Positions 48,058 through 59,900 of a stretch of DNA of 64,000 bases are shown piece after piece. The position numbers and the translations under genes are program-made. The notes below the pieces were generated by a model. It saw only the letters and a program-made list of their open reading frames with translations. It made no database searches and was not told the DNA's origin. How positions within the stretch are numbered: position 1 is the first letter of the stretch; each line of letters begins with the position of its first letter. Source of the DNA: Xanthostigma xanthostigma (lineage: Eukaryota > Arthropoda > Insecta > Raphidioptera > Raphidiidae); assembly GCA_963575645.1 (NCBI GenBank), contig OY754465.1, forward strand, positions 36,095,501-36,159,500. The letters are read 5' to 3'.

Positions 48058-49065
48058 TCATAATCTTTTTAAAGTTCTTTTTTTATCTTTTAACAATTTC
48101 TTCTTTTCTGCTGTCACTTTGCTTTTGTCACCGGCGTGCTTCTTTGCCAAAGGTCCCTCGCTGCCTTCTACACCACTTTTCGATGACTAAAACAAAAACA
48201 AAATCGCTGGAACTATTTCTTTCTCTTTTAAATATTCTAAAAATTAACAAAAAATACTTACTACAGCATGTATTTCGGTCATCATCTTTGCTCTTTGGGA
48301 ATAATCATCATAATGTTCGAGTAATAACTTTCCAGCTTCTTCATTCAAAGCAGATTCCGGATTTGGAACAATTAAAAGGCATTTTATGGTCTAAAAATAA
48401 AAAAAAGAACGTTTCTTAAACATTAATGACAAAATAACGAACCAAGTCACAACAGGCATTTTAATTTGTATTAATTTTAAAATTTGAATGTAAATATAAT
48501 TTATAAAACTAAATGAATAAATCATAATTCCATACCAAAAGTATATGTTTAATTCCGAGATCTGGTTTCCAATCTTTCTTTAAAGTGTTAACGCAAATTT
48601 CACCGTTGTTTGCGACATTAGGATGAAATATTTTGGTTAAGAAAAATGCCTTCGGTGGAGACTGTGGGAAATCTTTACCCAAAACGAGTTTAACGCGGAA
48701 TGTACCTCCAGCATATGGTGTTCCTGCAGGGCCCTCTAAACACGCTTGAATATCGGTCACATCGTCATCATTTAAGGAAACTTTAATACCTTCCGGAGGT
48801 TGTTTACTAAGTTCTTGCATTTCTTTAACAACCCTTCTGATAATTTGAGGTGATAAATTTTCAACATTAGACATCTACAAATAAAATTTAGCAATTTTAA
48901 AAGCAGCAAGTACGTAATAACAGACTTATCTTAATTAAAGGAATTCAAATCCCTCAGTAACTTGAGTAATATAGAAACAAGGTACCTCTCGCTGGTTGCT
49001 ACTGTCAGATAATTAAACTCGAGTTAAAAATATGTAATTATAAATAAAAATCTTACCGAAGCCAT
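48058..49065 (-). CDS. UBE2S: UBE2S, ubiquitin-conjugating enzyme E2 S (APC/C chain-elongating E2)
   Basis: UBE2S extends K11-linked ubiquitin chains on substrates of the anaphase-promoting complex in mitosis. Coding exons, 5' to 3', are 49065-49057, 48874-48536, 48390-48262 and 48186-48058 (606 nt, 201 residues; the human protein is 222). The protein starts [18 protein letters not shown]. The UBC fold carries HPN (87-89) and the catalytic Cys97 in [14 protein letters not shown]. The last exon gives a Lys-rich tail ending LKRL, matching the LRRL end that docks on the APC/C in vertebrates, preceded by [11 protein letters not shown], a block also shared with vertebrates. All introns are phase 0. 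The tail is shorter than in mammals but complete. A second in-frame ATG lies at the start of exon 2. Confidence 0.96.
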
Positions 49066-49680
49066 TATCTATATTAAAATACAATGCAAATATATTTCTT
49101 AGATTTGTACACAATAATTAATAATATAAATATAATATAAATAATACTGGGTTTTGTATAATATGACACAAAAATCTTTAACGTCACTAAATTAGAAAAT
49201 GCTAGACACAAACAAGTTTCATTTTGAATGTTCGACCAATAAGAAAAGAGAATAAAAAATCTCGAACCCGAAGATTAATATGTCAAAATAATTAAAATTT
49301 CTTTATAAATCTCTAGTGAAAATGTTTTTTTATTCAAAATTGTAATTTAAAATATATTTCTATTTGCAAAAAAATACTTTTTACGGTCAATTTATCATTT
49401 ATTTTGTAACAAAACGCTGAAAACGGTTACTAAAATAAAATTGAGATCTGTTTAATCTACTGACTGAATTGTTTCATGATTAGTTGGTAAAGTTTCATAG
49501 TGATGTCGCTGCGAAAAGAAAACAAAACATCCCCAAAATTACTTATCACCCCAACGACGCAGTGTCATCGTTATTGCGGTTTTATGTAGTTGCATATCGT
49601 TTTTGTGTGATTTATCGTAATAAAATACTTAATTTGACTTTTTAAAATAAGAAACTATTAAGATAAAACATTCGGAGAGA
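49066..49680. promoter_or_regulatory. Divergent intergenic region of UBE2S and ARL6IP1
   Basis: 615 bp separate the start codons of the two genes. The sequence is AT-rich, with a less AT-rich patch at about 49490-49580. No mobile element is recognised here, in contrast to the surrounding introns. Confidence 0.5.
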
Positions 49681-51972
49681 ATGGCCGAGCTCAGTAGTGA
49701 TCAGGTATTGTTTGTTTTACTTCAATGGTACTTTACATTTAAAAACATTTTTACTTTGGCGTCTTTTATTTATTCCATAAATCCACTTACAATATTAAAT
49801 AATAAAAACATTTCCATTTCATAGAGTGAAATTTCTGACAGAACACATAGCCCAGGTAATTCGAAAATAGACCAAAAATGTGAAGAGATATTTGCTTCGA
49901 TTACTATTAATATTTTTTTGGTAAATAAATTATTGTTTTTTTCTCGCTTTCAGAATTTATATCACAGCGTAAATTTATTTGAAAAATGTTTTTGATTAAT
50001 TTTGCAGTTCCGTGCGAAATTTTCTCAGTGATTTGTTTTCAATTTAGTCCCGTTTACAGATAATAACAGTATATTTTTTTTAGGAAAAACGAATCAAAAC
50101 ATTGAAAAGACAACTTGAAGGTTGGCGTGAAGTAGTCTTACCTATACATTCAATTTTTCTTTGGGAAGCACAGTGGCATCCAGCACTTCTCACTGGTATC
50201 AACACGATAATTTTTTTGGTGTTATATATATTTGATCCATCAGTCTTAACGACAGTGTCATTATTTGGATTATTGGCTTTATTGCTCGACTACATTGTAC
50301 CAACTTTAACGGCCAGTCTCTGTCGAGCAGATGCTTGGACGGGCGCAAAGGAAAAAAAGTTAGAAGAAATATGTCGCGATATTGCGACCGTCGAGAGCAA
50401 GATTAAAGATCAAATCTCTGCTCTACGATCACTAAAAGATTCAAAACCTAAAAGAGTAAGTATTTTATCAGTTTTCCAACCTTTGTCCGCGGCACAGCAT
50501 CTAAAAAATTTAAAGGATTCACAATGATACATTTCTGACATCTTGAACAGGGCCGCTTCGTGCGCTAAACACGTCCAAAGTTTTACATGTCTCCAGTTAG
50601 GCAGCAGCGTCTGCTGAGAACGCGCCAGTCGCTTGCGCAGCATGTAGACGGAGAGCTAGCTACGGAAATAGGTTTGCAATTTATAGAGCAACTAAATCCC
50701 TCTAGTTAGTGTGCCATACTACCATTATTAATTAATCCGGGCGCCTGGCAGCTGTTCAGCGGTGGGTGAGAGAGTGGATGGGCAACAAAGGGGTTGTAAA
50801 ATCAATTGAAGGTGTGCAATTTATAGAGCTCTGTGTTTGGTGTGATATTATAGCTAATTATGTATTTAATTCAAATATAACATTGGCAGGCGTTTTAATT
50901 GGGGGAAAAGTAGTGCCAGGTAACATCCAAGGTGCGGGAAAAAGTGCGAAAGTCGTCTCGTTTATAGAGGACAATATCTTCGCCGGCTGTAAACAAATTT
51001 TTCGATGTTTCTTTTTTATTTATTTCATTCTACTGTTTATTCTCTCCTTGTCTCGAAGCCACGTGGCGCGAATTTCGCAATGATCGAAAAAAGCCACGAC
51101 TTGGCACTTTTTCCCGCACCTTGAATGTCACCTGACACTACTTTTCCCCCAATTAAAACGCCTGGCAAAGTTATATTTGAATTAAATACATAATTAGCTA
51201 TAATATCACACCAAACACAGAGCTCTATAAATTGCACACCTTCAATTGATTTTACAACCCCTTTGTTGCCCATCCACTCTCACACGCACCGCTGAACAGC
51301 TGCCAGGCGCCCGGATTAATTAATAATGATAGTATGGCATACTAACTAGAGGGATTTCGTTGCTCTATAAATTGCAAACCTATTTCCGTAGCTAGCTCTT
51401 AGACTAATGTATCCACGAATGAGATTTGGCTTTTAGAATGATTTAACTGAAATTTCCTAAGTTGTGCACACGGCTTCACTCATATTGTCGAATTTAACAC
51501 GCACTTTATCCTGTACCAAACTTGACCACCTAAAAAGTCGGTACTTTAATTTTTGCTGCCAATCGGCAGTATACCAAGTTTCGTTATAACCGGTTTGGCT
51601 GATGCTACTACAAATAAACAAAAATGCTGGAAAAAACGTTTTCCGGTTTATATAATATACAAAATACGCAGAAACTTCGAAAAACCTTATTGAAAAAGCT
51701 GTTACAAGGATCCCTCGTATCGATTTTTTAAAATTGTTTTTTTTACGTTTCAGTATTATTTGAGCGTAATATTGACATTGTTGTTCCTCGCTTGGATCGG
51801 AAACAACATCAACAGTCTCTTCCTGACGTTCGTTGTCATCACCATTGTTGAACTGTTGCCAGGCGCAATCCATCATGGAATACTACAGAAGCATTATGAA
51901 CTAGTATCATCTCGAATGAATGAAATAATCAATAGAGCCAAAACGACTGTCGAAGGCAAAAAGGACAACTAA
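49681..51972 (+). CDS. ARL6IP1: ARL6IP1, reticulon-like ER-shaping membrane protein
   Basis: The protein shapes tubular endoplasmic reticulum and binds ARL6 in vertebrates. Coding exons are 49681-49704, 50084-50455 and 51754-51972 (615 nt, 204 residues; human 203). Family blocks include LEGWREVVLPIHSIFLWE, FDPSVLTTVS and ELLPGAIHHGILQKHY. Two pairs of hydrophobic segments (about residues 40-80 and 135-170) match the paired hairpins of the family, separated by a charged cytosolic loop (AKEKKLEEICRDIATVES). It ends with a Lys-rich tail (KKDN). All introns are phase 0. Reading through the exon 2 donor adds about 23 residues before a stop at 50525, so the splice at AAAAGA|GTAAGT is required for the conserved end. 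Intron 2 holds a 748-bp foldback element. Confidence 0.95.
50652..51399. mobile_element. 748-bp foldback element in ARL6IP1 intron 2
   Basis: The left arm 50652-50957 and the right arm 51090-51399 are near-perfect complements (AGAGCTAGCTACGGAAATAG at the outer ends), with a loop of about 130 nt. No transposase. Transcribed with the gene, it would form a 300-bp stem in the pre-mRNA. Confidence 0.9.
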
Positions 51973-53195
51973 ATCATACTGCAATTGTTTTTAAATATTT
52001 TTACAGATAACATTATACAAATTTCACGTTATTGCAAGTTATGAATGAATGGTCGCTTTAAAGAATTCTAGAAATAGAATATTTGAATTTAGCAGTGGAA
52101 ACTTGATTGACTTATCCGCAGCATTACATAATAAGGTTGATAGAGCTTAAGACTATAAAGATGCGTTTTTGAACTTTGGTTTGCATTTTTTCAAAATAAT
52201 TGTACAGTAAGACAGTTTATTATAGCAGACACATAATTTTATTTCAACTTGTATACAAGTTAATCGTACAAGTGAGTTTTCAAGCGCATGATAATTACAT
52301 AATTATATCACATGAACAAGCTTTGCTTCACAAAGAAACAAAAAAGGTTTACTTATTTTCACATTGGGAAATCTAAAATTACTTTTCCCAAAGGATTGTT
52401 AAAAAGCATTTGGATCTATTTACATAAATTGCACACTACAATACATATTTACAAAATTATTTGACATTTTATTATTAGTGTTTATGTTTTTGCCATTTTT
52501 TTAGACTTAATCATACATTTGGATCTGAGTATTTTTGGCTGACAAAATTTATTACCAAATTTCTAATGAAAACAATACAATAGCAAATTGTTTTCACACT
52601 TTTATGCATTTAGTAACAGTAAAAAATAAATGCAGTTTTTTTTACAAATAATCTCAGCTATTAAAGTACATTTATCATCTGTATTGTAATATTTTTGTCT
52701 TTCAAAATTAATGTCCATTTGAAATTGGACCTGATTGAAAAACATCTCTTAGTTATAAAAATATTGACAAACAAAAAGAAATACAGGTTTCCCATTTGTT
52801 TCCAATTTAAATCGTTTGGTGGTACAATTGCTTTAATATTTATTTTAATTGTACGTAATTTAATATTTTTGATGATTTACATGTACGTATTTGTGTGTAA
52901 TTTCGAACAAAGATATTAAATAATAAAAATTCTATTGAATTGATATTAATTTTTACGCTTTTACGAAACATTACTTACGACTACTTATTTTTTTAATCGT
53001 CAGTAATAGCCATTGGCGGCGGAACAATTTTTTGTTTTTTTGGGTTGGGTGCTGTAGACCCACAATTACTCATGGAAATCAAAACTTACATTATATTAAA
53101 CATGCTAGTTTAAAATTCGTGAGGAGAGTGGAATCTGCTGGAAGCACAGAAACTATTCATTCAACGCGAGACAGCGGAAACAGAAGTGAAGCGAC
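51973..53195. other. ARL6IP1 3' flank
   Basis: AT-rich 3' UTR and spacer; AATAAA occurs near 52624. No other feature is seen. Confidence 0.45.
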
Positions 53196-53723
53196 CAGTG
53201 CCGGATTATACCAAGTGCCGCCCATTGAAGGCTAGCGTTTTCCCGAGTTTCTGTAGGTTATCTTTTCTTTCATTGAAGTTACTAAGGCCTTGCATCGCAT
53301 ATGGGTATTTCTGTTTGAAGAGTCGAACTTGAAGTGATGACTTCCGGATTGGATAATTTGAGAGAATAAAGTGCTTTCCCATTGAAGAGCGTACATAAGA
53401 TTTTTTTTATTATTGAATTGTACAGCGACTACTAACTGTACATTGAGTTGCAAATTTTTACCAGGTTTGAACTAGGTTCTCATTTATCCTACCAAGACTC
53501 ATGTTCGAGGGAAAACATTGCCTCCCGCACCTGATAACGTGCTGTGTATATTATAATTATATCAGTTAGTAATATCTGATTCCGATTGGAGGTTCAAGAC
53601 AGACCGTCATTTCGTTAGTTAGAAATCATTTTATTTATTTTTTTTGCGATCGTCCCTGTCGCCCCTCCGACGAGTGCCGCCCTATGCTTCAGCGTAGTTA
53701 GCGTATAGGTTAATCCGGCACTA
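53196..53723. mobile_element. hAT-like MITE, longer relative of 23313-23702
   Basis: It starts CAGTGCCGGATTATACCAAG and ends GTTAATCCGGCACT. The flanks GAAGCGAC and AAAGCGGC agree at 6 of 8, a decayed duplication. It carries about 140 extra or divergent bases after GCTAGCGTTTTCCCGA relative to the other copy. Confidence 0.75.
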
Positions 53724-53951
53724 AAGCGGCGCAGAATCCAATTTTATGGCGGGATATATTAGCATTTATACTCAAGTAATATTCTGTTAACATATCCCGC
53801 TATAAAATTTGATTCCTCACCGCGTTCGTCACCGATGTTCCGTGTCGATCTGTGGAAGTCTTTACAGTGATATTACAGACTATTCCATAATAACGTTCAG
53901 CGATTTTACAGTATCACCTCTCTGATAAAATAATACTTCGAATAGATTTTT

Positions 53952-53957
53952 TTTATT
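53952..53957 (-). terminator. Likely polyadenylation signal of the coiled-coil gene
   Basis: TTTATT on the plus strand reads AATAAA on the coding strand, starting about 18 nt after the TAA stop at 53977-53975. Confidence 0.45.
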
Positions 53958-53974
53958 CGCCGATTAGTATATTA

Positions 53975-56900
53975 TTAACTTTCTGATTCTTGTACATCAC
54001 AATCATCATTATGGCTATTAGTAATTGAAAATGCATTTAAATGTTTGTTTATTAATTTAAAAAGTTCATTGTCTCTTATTCTGTTACTATTTGACTGTTT
54101 TTTGGCCAGTTGAGTTTGTGGATTTAAATCGGACTCTGCTATGTAGTTCTTTTCTTCCAAACTCTCGTCTTCAAAACTATCAGAATAATCATATCTATCA
54201 ATATTATCCTTTAATTTGCCAGTTGAATGTTTTGAAGTATCTCTAGGTGTTGTAGTAAATTTTTCAGGAAATTTATTCGGCAACTGTCACAAAATATAAT
54301 ATTTAATTAGACAAGCATTTTTGTAAACTGATTTAAAAAAAGCAAACCTGAGAATCAGCACTAACAATCGTGGAATTTGAGTTCGTCAAAAAATATCTAC
54401 AAGTTGACTCTTCGCTGTTCGATCTTTGATATTTCTCAGACAGATGATTTTTAGTCTTCTTTTTCGTTTTAATTAGATTATTAGTTTTTGTCTTCTTAAA
54501 AACTGGTTTTGTTTGTTTAAAAGCTTTTATTTCTTGAGTTAAATTAACTATTGTTATACTGCAACAATAAGAACAATTTATCAAGATACTTAAATAACGT
54601 ATTCATCATCAGTGATACTGCAAAATTGCTTAACATTACTCTGCAATACCGCTTGGTGTTATGTTAGCACACTTTTGCACTGTGTAAACAAACGTTCCAG
54701 AAAATTTGGACAATTTTAAAGCTCCCGTGATTGGTGAATTTAAATAAGTCAATGAGCACCAATTAATTTGATTATGAAGTCGTAGATCACGCCTGTGCGA
54801 AATCCGATTTTGCTACTTTCTGGAGTTACGCTAAATTGGAGAGTAAGATTACGCGGTATTACAGAGTGCGTTTAGCGGTATCACTGACGATATACAACAA
54901 GGTCTTTAGATACACAGGTCACCTCGTTAATGAATGACGACAGCTAGAAGACCGTTCATATTTTTATCAACCACGAATATCAATTGACACTCCACTGGAT
55001 GACGTCATCCAACAGAACGAGGTTACCTATGTATCCAATAGCTTTGGATATACAGGAACTCAGTAGCTCTGTTACAAGCAGTCCAGAGAAAAGCAGTCTG
55101 AGAACGGTAACAGAATCGTCACACTCTGGCACAGTAACTCAAAAACCGATACAAACAGTTGCGTTAATAGATACCTTTACACTTAGGCCCTATAATGTGC
55201 GATTGGAGCGCCCCGTTTCAATCACGCGTGAAAGAGTGCTAGTATATAAATGCTAATAAACGCACGGTTTTTAGACGTAATAAAACCCGCATTTCAATCT
55301 CCCGCGATTTTCGTGCAGTTTCAAAATTTTGTTGCTTATACTTCACGTATTTTTGTATTTTTAAAGTGAAACTTTTAATCTATCGCCCCGAATTTTTCTG
55401 GCCGTCTGTTGCATGTCGCATTACAGGCGGCCGCGGAGTAGGGGTAAAGTGAAAGGCGTTCGGAGTAGGCGCTCGGTAGAGCAGCCAAGGCCAATATGGC
55501 GGCGCCCATGGTTAGCATCAGCTGACCGTGTAGTATGTATAACACATAGTCAGTCTGTCATGCGGGCAAGTGCTGTACAGTGTTAACATGTTTTTATTCG
55601 TGTATTCATGTGAATATTGTTGTTTATAATTAATCGTGATGGATAAGTGTCTACAATCCAACCCCTACAACCCAATAAAAGTGTCACTTGCGTCGTGGTT
55701 TCTTAAAACCACACTACTTTTTTTTGTTTAGAAATTATTGGAGAAACCAAATCCAGTAAAATTCTAAATCCAAGGGATTGTTATCACGCAACTCAACAGA
55801 GGCATATGTCCATATCTACTGCGGTTTTCCAACCATGTTATTACCCAACACCTACTCGTATTTGTCTCTTTATTTAAAATATTAAAATATAGAGCCGAGC
55901 ACAAAGCCACTTTTAATTTCTGTTTTCGAATTATTTTATCCATTTTAGTGAAAAAACCTCTTTAAAAGATTCCACGAGCCACTTTTGACACTTTTCGATT
56001 TACATTAGCATTTTTATCATTTGATGTTTCACGGCAGATGCTAAAACCGTGCGATAAAACGTAGCAATTTTTAGGAATAAATATTTAGGACGCGACACTC
56101 TTGGCCGTGCGAAAATACGCATGATTGGAACGGGGTATTCCAATAATCCAATCGCACATGACAGAGCGTAAGTGAAGGAATCTAACACTTAGTTACTGCG
56201 CCGATTTCAGGCCGACAGTAACGAAGAGAGGGGGTTTTATGAGTATTGCTGTAAGTGAGCCCCACGCTAAAGGGATTTCCCCCTCATTAAAAAAAAATAG
56301 TTACTGCGCAAGACGTGGCGGTTCTGTTAGTTTTTTTTTTATGGCCTAACTCTTGTTATTGGCCAGTTGCCGATATCTATATATTCGCCCAATGTGGGGC
56401 TCGAACCCACGACCCTGATATTGACAGTCGCATGCTCTTCCGATTGAGCCACCTGAGGTTCTTCTGTTACTGTTCTCAGAGATCTTAGAACAAAGCGCGT
56501 GGTATTGCGACCTCTATACCACGAAATGGTTCATAAGTAGTTTTACCTACATAATGACCTCTGTAATTCAAAGAACTAATTATTATTATTTCAGTTATTT
56601 TCAGAAATCAGAGTCACTATTGTACTGAGAGAAATTTCAAGTCATTCTCTCTTCCTAATAAACTTTACTGTCTGTGTTAATGAACTAAGCTAATTACCTC
56701 AGTTATCGAACGTCTATAATCTACAATCAGTTTCAATAACACTTTGTGTGACTACTAGGCGTTTGTTGTTAAACTTTTAGATTGTGACGAGTTTGGATGA
56801 TTGTAATGAAATAGGTCAGTTTTTGGAATTGTTTTATCAACTGACCTATTTCGTTTGTTGTTAAAAAATTTGATTTATCAGTAAAATTTGTTAAACCTCT

Positions 56901-59900
56901 ACTCCTACTCGAATTTTTCAGCATTAACTTTGAAATTCGGCTTATCAAGATTTACTGGATGTTCTGTATCTCAAATATTTAAATATAGCTAGGCACATAC
57001 TCTTTTTGCAACAGCACTTGCATCGTCTGCTTCTGTTGATTTTGCAATTTATCTATAGTTGATTTCAGCTGATCAATTTCTTTCAGCAAATTGCTAACAC
57101 AGCACTGTAATAAATTAACGCTGTTGTCGCCGCAATCCCCCGAACACGCTGCATTTTTTTGTGATGGTTTTAGAAATGAATTACCCATACCGCATACAGA
57201 CATGTATGACTGTGAAATTTCTTCTTTTTTTATTTGTGCATTTCTTGCTGTTCCAAGTATAGAAAACAACTTTTCGTTTGATAAGTATCCCAAGTCAGCT
57301 ATAATATTATTGATAATTAGTATTAGATGCTAATGACTTCATTTGTCAAGCGTCTGTAATCTACTACCCAATTTAATAATTAGCAGGTGCATCATAGAAA
57401 TTATCTGATTAAAATACTGAGGCACCAGTTCTTGACCAGAGCCACGCACCATCCATACAATATGTAAACACGTAAGGTGCACATAGGGAAATTAGCATTG
57501 GGAAAAAATACTTGGATCAGAGTTAGCCATGACTGCATTAATTGTTATTTCTATTGAATTATCGTGGTAATCTTGAGGATTTCTATTTTATTTTTTGTTT
57601 TATTTTTATTTTACTTGGCTTTTTTAATAATAAAAAGCTCTTATAAATAATTATTTTAATTTTTTTGTACAAAAATAAAACAAAAAAAAACAACTCCATC
57701 TGTTTGAAAACATTTCATTCAAAAATTGTCTGACTGGTGTGACGTATGTGCGTTGGTAAAACAGTGACCCAATGTCTTTAGGTTCAACACGAATAGGCGG
57801 AGATATTTGATCTCGCACCATATTTAATTAAGTATTTTTGGGAATTTAATGTCCCATTAATAAAAAAAGTCCGATTATGTTGTAATCATTTGAATATTTT
57901 CTTCGGTAGTATACACATTCATTTTGCAAAAGAATATTATCTGTCAAATTGGAAAACTAGATTTCAAGGCTCACTCTGATCCAGTCATTTTTTCCCAATG
58001 TTAATTTCCCTATGTGCCCCTGACGTGTTTACATACTGTATATAAAAAATTTTAGGCAAAAAATTATGTTTCTATCATATACTTTTATTCTATACTGAGC
58101 ATAGGAATAAAACCGCAATCGAAATATTAGGGTGCAAACATACACTTCTGTCTTTTTTTACGCCGTAAGCACTGACGTATCCAGGAGTGCAAAACAAGCA
58201 CGGGGATCCGGCTTAAGAAATTTCTAATTTGCCCCCTCCTGGGCCAAAAGCTGGGTACGCCCATGTTAACGTCATAGAAAAAGACAAAGTTTTTGAAATA
58301 GAGATACTTTATTCAATGCAAGTACATCAACCAATCCTATCATCGGAGAAATCAGGGAATTACATCGAAGAAAGAGACGCAGATATATTTTCGATACGCT
58401 TTGTTGCGTTCACTCACCGCACATTGAGTAAATAGGCAATAATTCATATACTAGTTAACTAATAGATATATGGTTTCTATGTACAAATTACGGTTCTGGA
58501 GGAAAAAATTCAGGAAAAAACAAAAGATAGAGCTCGAGATCCCAAACAAACATTTTCGATTATGACAAGAAATAAGCAGTAAACGAAATATTCGAAGCAA
58601 TTTTATGTGTGGCGAAAAGTAATTTAGAACCAAATATCAAAACAGTTGTTAGCATGTTTCGAATTAAAAATTATAATGCCATGACCCTTGGTGTCTGTCC
58701 ATCCCTAGTTTACATGAATAAAAGGGTTATTTGTTATTATAAACTTTATTATAATATTATATAACAATAAATAAAAGTGTAAAGGCTCCACTACACACGT
58801 GGCCAGCACCGTCACTCAAATAAGTGCCTATAATCGCCACGACGATTGTCTAGCCCTCCACACAATCGTGCCGGTCCGATTGTGTGTACGGGCGCACGAT
58901 GCTGGCCACGCATTCCTTTGAAGGCTCCTCTACACAAGTGGCCAGCACCGCCACTTACAGGCACTCACGATTGTGTAGAGGGCATATTCGTCGGTGCGTG
59001 GACAAAATCGCCTGTAATCGGCAGTAATCGGTTGATTGTCGGTACATCAAAGGAATGCGTGGCCAGCATCGTGCGCCCGTACACACAATCGGACCGGCAC
59101 GATTGTGTGGAGGGCTAGGCAATCATCGCGGCGATGATAGGCACTTATCGGTGCTGGCCACGTGTGTAGTAGAGGCTTGATGTACCGACAATCAATCGAT
59201 TACTGCCGATTACAGGCGATGATGTCCACGCACCGACGAATATGCCCTCTGCACAATCGTGAGTGCCTGTAAGTGGCGGTGCTGGCCACGTGTGTAGTGG
59301 AGGCATAAAGTTTATAGTAAAGGCTATACATAACCCTTTTATTCAAGTAAACCAGGGATGCACAGACTTTAGGACCAAGGGTCATGGCATTATAATTTTT
59401 AATTCAAAGCATGTCATTTATTATAATTTTATTGAAAGGTACAATACTACCCGGGAACTCAAAAAATGTGACTTAACACCTTTATTATATAGGTCTTCAA
59501 ATTTAAAACGCTGGATATGGCGGTTTATGGTAGACTTTTTCATTGTTTCCATATCCAGGATTAATAAAAGTATTATTAAACATCACTTCCGTCAAAACTG
59601 CTTATAGACAGACCATTTTTGCTAATGATCTTTTCATGCTTTGTTTAAATTATAAATTATTGAAAAGGACAAATTACTCTTACATGTATTGTCAGTGTCG
59701 GTGCAGCTTAATTCTGAGTTATTAGAATATTTTAAATTGCAATGTCCAACACAGGTTTCTGGCATTGTATTGGCTAAACATTTTTTCTGATGCTCGTGCT
59801 GTGAAATTGTGTCCGATTTTAACATGTCTTCCTGAGACGCATTTTCATTTAAAATAACTATCGATTGAGGTAATAATGTTTTCGTTTCCGGATGGTCATT

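Noticed and set aside
47973-48419. Plus-strand open frame over the UBE2S 3' exons
   Set aside because: Antisense to two UBE2S exons with conserved sequence on the minus strand; composition is Phe/Leu-rich from AT-rich introns.
50410-51273. Two matching small proteins starting MGNKGVVKSIEGVQFIEL in opposite orientations
   Set aside because: They are the same frame in the two arms of the foldback; no transposase similarity and no independent support.
58846-59118. Coding region at 58.8-59.1 kb
   Set aside because: The frame runs through palindromic arms that also give open frames on the other strand; it is a by-product of GC-richer repeats.
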